Assembly: GCA_004297725.1 (NCBI GenBank)
Contig: SCUS01000005.1
Coordinates: 1 to 41,995, forward strand
Length of the DNA: 41,995 bases
From: Myxococcaceae bacterium
GTDB taxonomy: Bacteria > Myxococcota_A > Polyangia > Polyangiales > Ga0077539
Reading direction: 5' to 3'
Shown piece by piece: positions 35,906-41,995 of the stretch. Position numbers and translations under genes: made by a program. Every line of letters begins with the position of its first letter. Position 1 is the stretch's first letter. Below the pieces are notes generated by a model. The model was not told where the DNA came from. It did not search any database and was given only the letters and a program-made list of their open reading frames with translations.

Positions 35906-36816
35906 GGCGACCCCGGCGGCGGGCGGAAGAGCCTGCGCAGCAGCCACATCAGCGCGGCGGTGTAGCCGAGGCCCACCAGCACATCGATGACCCAGTGGTG
36001 GTCGAGGTAGACCGCCGCGACGCACATGAGGGCGGCGTAGGCGACCGCGACGACGCGCTTCGGGAGGCTGAGGTAGGGCCAGGTCTCGACCGCGACCAGC
36101 GCGGGATAGGCCACGTGGAGCGAGGGGACCGCGCCGAAGATGTCGTTCGAGCGCCCGTAGAAGCCGCGGAAGTACTCGACCCCCATGAGCGCGTCGACGC
36201 GCGCGAGGTTGGGCCCTGCGCTGGCGCGGGCGGCGAGGTCGACCGCGCAGCCGTGGGCGTGGAAGTACCAGGGCGGCGCGGCGGGGTAGAGGTGGTAGGT
36301 GAGGAAGCCCGCGATGTTGAGCAGCAGGAAGGTCCAGGCGAAGCGCTGCAGGCGGTGGAAGTCGCGGCCGTAGAGGAAGACCGCGGCGCCGATGACGACG
36401 TAGATGTACGTGCCGTAGGGGATGGCGCAGAGGGCGTCGAGGGCGAGCGAGGGCCTGGCCTGGACGGCGTCGTGCAGGGTGCCCATCGGGCCGTCGCCGA
36501 CGGCGACGCCGAAGAGGGCGATCTCCGCCTCGCGGAGGTCGCAGAGGTGGACGCGCTCGGGCGTGAGCCCGACGTTCTTCACGAAGCGCATCGTGTCGTA
36601 GAGGAAGGCCACGAGGGCGAGCGGAAAGAGCCCCGTGAAGAGCTTTCTCCGGGTGAAGGCCAGCGCCGGGACGAGCACCATCGCGGTGATCATTTCCCAG
36701 CGCACCTCCCCCTGCGACAGGACGTACGACGGCCAGAGCACGAAGGGGGCGGAGGCGAGCCATGGGAAGAGGCGGGCCCGGGCGAACGCGGGCAGCGCCG
36801 GGTCGACGGGGCTCAT
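35902..36816 (-). CDS. Aur1/PAP2-like membrane phosphatase or phosphotransferase
   Basis: 304 residues from ATG 36814-36816, overlapping the aminotransferase stop (ATGA). Several hydrophobic segments surround the acid-phosphatase motifs: YHLYPAAPPWYFHAHGC, GAVPSLHVAYPALV (Ser232, His234) and YLDHHWVIDVLVGLGYT (His274, Asp278). The spacing is that of inositol phosphorylceramide synthase (Aur1) and of PAP2 phosphatases. In this operon it could either dephosphorylate a phosphatidylinositol phosphate or transfer an inositol-phosphate group to another lipid; the sequence alone cannot decide. Confidence 0.85.
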   Translation of the reverse strand: MSPVDPALPAFARARLFPWLASAPFVLWPSYVLSQGEVRWEMITAMVLVPALAFTRRKLFTGLFPLALVAFLYDTMRFVKNVGLTPERVHLCDLREAEIALFGVAVGDGPMGTLHDAVQARPSLALDALCAIPYGTYIYVVIGAAVFLYGRDFHRLQRFAWTFLLLNIAGFLTYHLYPAAPPWYFHAHGCAVDLAARASAGPNLARVDALMGVEYFRGFYGRSNDIFGAVPSLHVAYPALVAVETWPYLSLPKRVVAVAYAALMCVAAVYLDHHWVIDVLVGLGYTAALMWLLRRLFRPPPGSP

Positions 36817-38186
36817 CCCTGCTTCCAGAGGCCCGTCGAGAGGACCTGGTCGAAGACCTCTCGCAGCAGCCCCGCGGCGTTTCGGGCGGTGGCCGCGTCG
36901 AGCGTGAGCGCGGGCTGCAGTCGCACCCGCGGGGCGTAGGTCATGGCGAGCAGGCCGCGCTGCACGCAGAGGTCGAAGATGGCGCGGGTGACGCTCGAGG
37001 GCAGCGGCTCGCGGCTCGCCTTGTCGCGCACCAGCTCGATCGCCAGGAACACCCCCCTCCCCCGCACCTCGCCCACGAAGGGGTAGCGCTCGACGAAGGG
37101 CGCGAGCTCTCCCAGCAGCACCTCCCCCACCGCGCGGGCGTTGTCGACCAGGGCCTCCTCGTCGATGGCCCTGAGCGCGGCCGCCCCCGCCGCGGCGCCG
37201 AGGGGGTTGCCCCCGTAGCTCGACGACGAGCCCGACGGGGCCGACCAGGGCTTCGCCTGGGAGATCTCGTCGGTGGTGAGCAGCCCGCTCAGGGGGAAGC
37301 CCCCGCCGAAGGCCTTGCCGAGGGTGACGATGTCCGGCGTCACGCCGCTGTGCTCGATGCCCCAGTAGCGCCCGGTGCGGCCGAAGCCGGTGATCATCTC
37401 GTCGGCGATGAGCAGCGCGCCCAGCTCCTTCGCCAGCGCTCCCACCCCGCGAAGCCACGCGTCCGGAGGGATCACGTTGCCCGCGGTGCCCTGCATCGGC
37501 TCGACGATCACGGCGGCGACGGCGCCCGCGGAGGCGGCCTTCACCTGCTTGCGGGCCACGTCGAGGCAGGCGAGGTCGCAGCGCTCGGGGGTGAGCTTCA
37601 ACGGGCAGCGGTAGCAGTCGGCGTAGGGCACCAGATGCGAGCCCGACACCATCGGGCCGAGGCCCTCCTTGAAGGTCGATCCCATGAGGGAGAGCGCCCC
37701 GTGGGTCTTGCCGTGGAAGGCCCCCCAGAAGCTCACCATCTCGTATTTTCCCGTGTGGCAGCGGGCGAGCCGCAGGGCGCTCTCCACCGCCTCGGCGCCG
37801 CCCGAGTAGAGCTGCAGCCGGTGGAGCTTCTTCGCCGGGGCGTGCTCGGCCACGCGCTCGACGAGCTCGACCCTCGCCTCCGCGGTGAGCGAGCCCACGG
37901 AGGCCTTCGCCACCTGCGACTGGATGGCCTCGACCACGGCGGGGTGCGAGTGACCGAGGGCGTTGACCCCGATGCCCCCGATGAGGTCGAGGAAGGTGTT
38001 GCCGTCGACGTCGGTGACGGCGCTGCCCAGGGCGCGGTCGACGGCGATGCCGGCCATGACGGCGTAGCCCTGCACGCCGGGGGCGAGGTGGGCGTCCTCG
38101 CGCGCCCGGAGCGCGGCGCTGCGGGGGCCGGGGACGCGGGTCACGAGCTGCGGTCGCTGGTCGACGGGGTGCGAGGGGGAGCGCAT
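36813..38186 (-). CDS. Class III PLP-dependent aminotransferase
   Basis: 457 residues from ATG 38184-38186; the upstream gene stop overlaps (GTGATG), and a GTG one codon earlier is possible. PLP motifs: SGGAEAVESALRLAR (phosphate loop), IADEMITGFGRTG with Asp262, and TLGKAFGGGFPLSG with Schiff-base Lys291. YADCYRCPLKLTPERCDLAC contains Cys191, Cys194, Cys203 and Cys207, a CxxC-x8-CxxxC cluster seen in one branch of this family. Relatives act on acetylornithine, 4-aminobutyrate and also on keto-sugars and cyclitols. Its place between lipid-head-group genes suggests it aminates a cyclitol or lipid precursor; the substrate is unknown. Confidence 0.9.
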   Translation of the reverse strand: MRSPSHPVDQRPQLVTRVPGPRSAALRAREDAHLAPGVQGYAVMAGIAVDRALGSAVTDVDGNTFLDLIGGIGVNALGHSHPAVVEAIQSQVAKASVGSLTAEARVELVERVAEHAPAKKLHRLQLYSGGAEAVESALRLARCHTGKYEMVSFWGAFHGKTHGALSLMGSTFKEGLGPMVSGSHLVPYADCYRCPLKLTPERCDLACLDVARKQVKAASAGAVAAVIVEPMQGTAGNVIPPDAWLRGVGALAKELGALLIADEMITGFGRTGRYWGIEHSGVTPDIVTLGKAFGGGFPLSGLLTTDEISQAKPWSAPSGSSSSYGGNPLGAAAGAAALRAIDEEALVDNARAVGEVLLGELAPFVERYPFVGEVRGRGVFLAIELVRDKASREPLPSSVTRAIFDLCVQRGLLAMTYAPRVRLQPALTLDAATARNAAGLLREVFDQVLSTGLWKQG

Positions 38187-39364
38187 CACGAGGCCTCCAG
38201 GGTGTTGGGGAAGACGACCCGGCGGTGCATGGGGAAGTTCCAGAGGAGGCTGACGGCGACGGCGACCACGACGCGTGCGCCGAGGTAGTGAAAGCCCATG
38301 CGCGTCGAGAGCAGGTACTCCCCGAGGGTGTTGAGCCCGAGGCTGGCGCCGGAGACCAGCGCGTAGCGCAGGGCCTGGGCGCCGAGGGAGCCGTTGTGGT
38401 CGCGGAAGATCCAGCGCCGCGCCAGGGTGAAATTGAACACCGCCCCGGCGAGGGCCCCGAGGGCGGTCGCGGACACCGGGTGCAGCCCGAAGCGCTCGAC
38501 CAGGAGGGTGAGGGTGCCGAAGTCGACGACCGTCGCACCGATGGAGCCGAGCTGGTGGCGCCCGAGGGTGCGCGCGAGGGAGTCCGGGGGAGCGACGGGC
38601 GTCGTCGGGCGACGGTCGGCGAGCGAGCGCATGAGCGCCACGAGGCGGCGCGCCGCGGAGAGGTTGGCCACCACCGCCACCGAGGCCAGGGCGAGGAGCA
38701 TCGGGCTGTGGGAGATCCACGGGTCGTGCCCACCGGAGAGGGAGGTGGCGACGGGCGTGAGGATCGCGCCGAGGGTGAGGTAGAGCGCCCGCTCCGGGCG
38801 GCGCATGGCCCCCCGGGGGACCTCGGTCTGCAGCGCCTCGGCCTTGGCGGTGACATAGCTCGTCATCACCGAGCCCAGCAGCGCCGCGAGGGTGAGCAGC
38901 AGCCACGCCGTGTTGCCGCGGTAGCAGACGGCGAGGCCCGCGAGGAAGGCGAACTCCTGGTAGCGGTCGACCGCCGCGTCGAGCACCTCGCCCGCGTCCG
39001 AGGCGACGCCGGTGGCGCGCGCGACCATGCCGTCGAGCGCATCGCCCAGGGTGGCCACGGCGACCAGCGCGGCGGCGACGCCGAAGTGCCCGAGGCCCAG
39101 CGCCACCGCGGCGGCGAGCCCGAGCGCCAGCGAGGCCAGGCTGATGGCGTCGGGGGTGACGCCCGCCCTCGCGAGCGCGTTGCCCACCGGCTGGAGGGCC
39201 CAGTAGCCCGCGGACATGGTGCCTTCTCCCAGCAGCGCGCTGCCCCCGTCCTTCTCGACGCGGCGGTAGTGCGCCCGGCCGTGGAGCAGCGTGCGCACGC
39301 CATAGCCGAGCGCGGCCGCGGCCAGCAGCCCGAGGAGCGCGAGGGAGCAGGCGAGGTCGATCAC
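38186..39364 (-). CDS. CDP-alcohol phosphatidyltransferase fused to a GtrA-like domain
   Basis: 392 residues from GTG 39362-39364, overlapping the dehydrogenase stop (GTGA). Residues 108-133 hold a complete CDP-alcohol signature D-x2-D-G-x2-A-R-x8-G-x3-D-x3-D (D108, D111, G112, A115, R116, G125, D129, D133). Several membrane helices follow. From about residue 267 a second four-helix module begins (LGRHQLGSIGATVVDFGTLT ... FNFTLARRWIFRD ... LLWNFPMHRRVVF), typical of GtrA, a family of small membrane proteins that help move polyprenyl- or lipid-linked sugars. Next to inositol-phosphate synthase it most likely makes phosphatidylinositol phosphate. The fusion is unusual. Confidence 0.88.
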   Translation of the reverse strand: MIDLACSLALLGLLAAAALGYGVRTLLHGRAHYRRVEKDGGSALLGEGTMSAGYWALQPVGNALARAGVTPDAISLASLALGLAAAVALGLGHFGVAAALVAVATLGDALDGMVARATGVASDAGEVLDAAVDRYQEFAFLAGLAVCYRGNTAWLLLTLAALLGSVMTSYVTAKAEALQTEVPRGAMRRPERALYLTLGAILTPVATSLSGGHDPWISHSPMLLALASVAVVANLSAARRLVALMRSLADRRPTTPVAPPDSLARTLGRHQLGSIGATVVDFGTLTLLVERFGLHPVSATALGALAGAVFNFTLARRWIFRDHNGSLGAQALRYALVSGASLGLNTLGEYLLSTRMGFHYLGARVVVAVAVSLLWNFPMHRRVVFPNTLEAS

Positions 39365-40434
39365 CAGGCCGCCCTGCTGGGCAGCGAGACCTCGCGGCCA
39401 CGGTCGGCGGCGGAGGCGTACGCGGCCTCGATGAGCGACACGCAGCGGTACGAGTCGCGAAGCTCTGAACCGACGAACTCGTCGCGCGCGATGGCACCGG
39501 CGAACTGCTGGTGCAGCGCCCGAAACCACGCGGTGTGCGAGGCGTCCATCCAGGCCGACGACACGAGGCTCTGCGACTGCTCCCAGCGATCGCCCTCGGC
39601 GGTGCGGGTCTTCACCGAGAGCTCGACGGCGTCGTCCTCGACGCGGATCGCGCCTCGCTCGCCGTGCAGGGTGTAGATCACCTTGCGCACCCCGGCGGTC
39701 CAGGAGAGGTGGGCCGTGGCGACCCCGTGCTCGAAGTCGACGGAGCAGGAGAGGTTGTCCTCGGTGTCCTCGCCCGGAGCGCTCCAGGTGCGGGCGGACA
39801 CCCCTCGGGGCGCGGACTTCAGCCAGTCGAAGGCCAGGTAGAAGGTGTGGCTCCCGTGGTCCATCCCGATGCCGCCGCCGGAGAAGGCGCGCTGCCGCCG
39901 CCAGTCGGGGTTCCACTCCGCGACGCCCCTGGCGTGGGTGCTGCGGAAGGTGTCGAGCGTCACCTGGCAGACCTCGCCGATGACGTCGTCGTCGAGCAGG
40001 GCGCGCACGGCCTTCACCACCGGCGCGTGCTTGTAGTTGTGCGAGGGGTAGAGCACCCGCCTCGCCTCCTGGGCCTGCGCGATCATCCCGCAGGCCTCCT
40101 CGCTCGAGCGAGCGAGGGGCTTCTCGCAGAGCACGTGGAGCCCTCGCGCGAGGGCCGCCCGGGTCACCTCGGCGTGCAGCGACGGTGGCACCGCGGCCAC
40201 CACCACGTCGATGCCTCGGGCCTCGCGGTCGAGCATCTCGAGGTAGTCGGCGTAGAGGCGGGCGCCCGGCAGGGCCGCGGCCGCGAGGGCGAGGCGCGCC
40301 GGGGTGATGTCCGCGACGGCGACCACCTCGAAGCGCGCGGCGTCACCGTCCGCGCCCGATTGAAGGAAGGCCGGGACGTGCCCGCGGGAGGCGATGAAGC
40401 CGTAGCCGACGACGGCGCAGCGGAGGGTACGCAT
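39361..40434 (-). CDS. Gfo/Idh/MocA family NAD(P)-dependent oxidoreductase
   Basis: 357 residues from ATG 40432-40434, four bases after the inositol-phosphate synthase stop. N-terminal Rossmann fold with VVGYGFIASRGHVP (GYG at 10-12) and the cofactor/substrate motif CEKPLA (Glu-Lys-Pro 104-106). The C-terminal alpha/beta domain has GGGIGMDHGSHTFYLAFDWL, where Asp and His are the usual catalytic residues. The family includes inositol 2-dehydrogenases that oxidise myo-inositol to an inosose. In this operon, oxidation of a cyclitol before transamination is a reasonable guess. Confidence 0.9.
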   Translation of the reverse strand: MRTLRCAVVGYGFIASRGHVPAFLQSGADGDAARFEVVAVADITPARLALAAAALPGARLYADYLEMLDREARGIDVVVAAVPPSLHAEVTRAALARGLHVLCEKPLARSSEEACGMIAQAQEARRVLYPSHNYKHAPVVKAVRALLDDDVIGEVCQVTLDTFRSTHARGVAEWNPDWRRQRAFSGGGIGMDHGSHTFYLAFDWLKSAPRGVSARTWSAPGEDTEDNLSCSVDFEHGVATAHLSWTAGVRKVIYTLHGERGAIRVEDDAVELSVKTRTAEGDRWEQSQSLVSSAWMDASHTAWFRALHQQFAGAIARDEFVGSELRDSYRCVSLIEAAYASAADRGREVSLPSRAAW

Positions 40435-40438
40435 GGCG

Positions 40439-41719
40439 CTACACCTCCTCCCGGGCGATGCGGCGGATGGCGTCGTGGAGCCGCACCTGCTGCACGAAGA
40501 GGTCGTGCTCGGCCAGGGTGCCCGGGGCGCTCATCGGGGCCTTGAAGTAGAACCCGAGCCAGTCCTGCATCCCGCTCATGCCCGCGCGACCGGCGAGGTC
40601 GAGCAGCAGCGCGAGGTCGAGCACGATGGGCGCCGCCAGGATGGAGTCCCGGCAGAGCAGGTTGATCTTCATCTGCATCGGGTAGTTGAGCCACCCGAAG
40701 AAATCGATGTTGTCCCAGCCCTCCTTCTGGTCGCCGCGAGGGGGGTAGTAGTCGATGCGAACCTTGTGCGCGAAGCTGCCGTAGAGGTCGGGGTGCGCGT
40801 CCCTGGCGAGCACGCTCTCCAGCACCCCGAGCTTGGAGACCTCCTTCGAGCGGAAGCTGTCCGGGTCGTCGAGCACCTCTCCGTCGCGGTTGCCCAGGAT
40901 GTTGGTGCTGTACCAGCCGCGCAGCCCCAGCATCCGGGCCTTGAGCGCCGGGCCGATGACGGTCTTCATCAGCGTCTGGCCGGTCTTGAAGTCCTTGCCC
41001 GCGATGGGCACGCCCCGCACCCGGGCGAGCTCGTACATGGCCGGGAAGTCGACGGTGAGCCCCGGGGAGCCGTTGGCCATCGGGATCCCCTCCTGCAGCA
41101 GCGCCCAGGCGTAGATCTGCGAGTTGGATATCTCCGGCGAGCCGTGCCGCAGCCCGTCCTCGAAGCGCTCGATGCTCTGGTGCACCTCGGAGGCCTGGCG
41201 GTAGACCTCCGTCGAGCCGCACCACACGGCGACGCCCCGGTCGCAGCCCTCGTCGCGGAGGAAGCGCCGGATGTCGTCCCGCACCTGCGCCACCATGTCG
41301 GCCTTGGAGGGGGCCTTCTTCACGTGCGTGCCGTGCAGCCGGCGCACGTACTCGGGGTAGAACACCGCGGGCATGGGCTTCACCGCGCGGAGTTCTTCGG
41401 CCACCAGCCCGAGGTGCTTCTCGCTGAGCACCTCGGCGTGCGTGGCGCTCTGCAGGGCGTCGTCGGGGAAGAGATCCCAGCCGCCGAAGACCAGCTGGTC
41501 GAGCCTGGCGAGGGGCACCGCCTCCTTCAGCGGGACCTCCACCGCCCCGTCGCGCCGCTGCAGCGGCAGCGTGGCCATCTGCGTGAGCGACCCGATGGGC
41601 AGCCCGAGGCCCCGGCGAGCGAGCATCACGCCGGCGATGGTGGTGGTTGCGACGGCGCCCATGCCGGGCATCAGCACGCCCAGGCGACCCGTAGGGGGAG
41701 AGAGACGAGTGGGGCTCAT
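40439..41719 (-). CDS. ino1: myo-Inositol-1-phosphate synthase
   Basis: 426 residues from ATG 41717-41719; the longer frame upstream is poor. It converts glucose 6-phosphate to myo-inositol 1-phosphate (1L-numbering) with NAD. GMGAV (19-23) begins the Rossmann fold. NSQIYAWALLQEGIPMANGS, IAGKDFKTGQT (catalytic-type Lys), STNILGNRDGEVL, FRSKEVSK and CRDSILAAPIVLDLALLLDL match the yeast and bacterial synthases block by block. It is first in a six-gene operon reading away from an operator-like dyad upstream. Its presence defines the operon as inositol-related. Confidence 0.92.
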   Translation of the reverse strand: MSPTRLSPPTGRLGVLMPGMGAVATTTIAGVMLARRGLGLPIGSLTQMATLPLQRRDGAVEVPLKEAVPLARLDQLVFGGWDLFPDDALQSATHAEVLSEKHLGLVAEELRAVKPMPAVFYPEYVRRLHGTHVKKAPSKADMVAQVRDDIRRFLRDEGCDRGVAVWCGSTEVYRQASEVHQSIERFEDGLRHGSPEISNSQIYAWALLQEGIPMANGSPGLTVDFPAMYELARVRGVPIAGKDFKTGQTLMKTVIGPALKARMLGLRGWYSTNILGNRDGEVLDDPDSFRSKEVSKLGVLESVLARDAHPDLYGSFAHKVRIDYYPPRGDQKEGWDNIDFFGWLNYPMQMKINLLCRDSILAAPIVLDLALLLDLAGRAGMSGMQDWLGFYFKAPMSAPGTLAEHDLFVQQVRLHDAIRRIAREEV

Positions 41720-41995
41720 GGTGATGCCTTTCCGGGGATGGAGGGCCTTGCGGGAGTGGCTCGGCGCGACGGAGGCCGACGCAAGATCCATGCAGCACCC
41801 TGGTCCTGTCGGTGTTCTTGCATCATGCGCAACATCCGCTTCTTGAACCGATGCGGTTCAACCCTCGCCCTTGGAGCAACGTGTTCCCCAGCGCCCTCCA
41901 CCGCCATCCCCCGGTCTTGCATCCCCCGGGCTGACCCCCCCCTTCAGCCCCCCGACGGAGCCCTGAGCCCCCTGCGCCGGGGAGGCGCCGCCCCC
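41720..41995. promoter_or_regulatory. Promoter region of the inositol-lipid operon with 8-bp dyad
   Basis: TTGAACCG (41843-41850), ATG spacer, CGGTTCAA (41854-41861): a perfect 8-bp inverted repeat 124 bases upstream of the synthase start. It has the size of a binding site for a dimeric repressor (MarR, TetR or Xre type). No regulator gene is in the window. The remaining 130 bases to the right edge hold no convincing gene. Confidence 0.6.

Overview
The window is about 42 kb of very GC-rich DNA with overlapping, co-directional genes. Ser/Thr kinases, PEGA and FG-GAP secreted proteins and lipoproteins with 'DAG'-rich linkers all point to a myxobacterium (Myxococcota, probably Polyangiales/Sandaracinaceae-like). 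This assignment is inferred from gene content; no rRNA or other taxonomic marker is present.

Layout. (1) 1-804: 3' part of a secreted or lipoprotein-like gene. (2) 805-4567: remnant of a contractile-tail phage or phage-like element on the minus strand (HGGxSTG protein, small HTH protein, short baseplate-J-like protein, baseplate hub, spike), with a repeat-rich, lower-GC non-coding stretch. Its right end is a displaced tRNA-Arg(CCU) 3' half (4568-4612) that looks like an attachment-site scar. (3) 4629-9821: chromosomal accessory genes: two Uma2 nucleases, a zinc-ribbon membrane protein, an ArsS-like radical SAM enzyme, a short PQQ-propeller protein, and a sigma-2-only sigma-like protein overlapping the second Uma2 gene. 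(4) 10016-12670: yghU and a GH13 alpha-glucosidase, followed by a 390-bp long-inverted-repeat element (12669-13054). (5) 13068-19138: redoxin-fold protein, GT8 glycosyltransferase, Tyr-rich lipoprotein, an alpha/beta hydrolase without its nucleophile Ser, a DUF2267 protein, and a divergent LonB-type protease. (6) 19139-24349: a tightly overlapped operon acsA-E1alpha-E1beta-E2-ACP, divergent from a second-type groEL (24551) with a small basic protein behind it. (7) 26668-33423: two Ser/Thr kinases, a PEGA protein and an FG-GAP lipoprotein. (8) 33350-41719: a six-gene minus-strand operon with stop/start overlaps: myo-inositol-phosphate synthase, Gfo/Idh dehydrogenase, CDP-alcohol phosphatidyltransferase fused to GtrA, class III aminotransferase, Aur1/PAP2-like enzyme and an MMPL/RND exporter. 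A perfect 8-bp dyad lies upstream (41843-41861).

How the genes may work together. Region 8 is the most interesting system. It can be read as synthesis of inositol phosphate, oxidation and transamination of the cyclitol (or of another intermediate), attachment to a lipid, head-group remodelling at the membrane and export, i.e. a candidate inositol or amino-inositol lipid pathway. Region 6 couples acyl-CoA synthesis and 2-oxoacid decarboxylation to a dedicated acyl carrier protein, without its own E3. Both proposals are inferences from gene families and operon structure.
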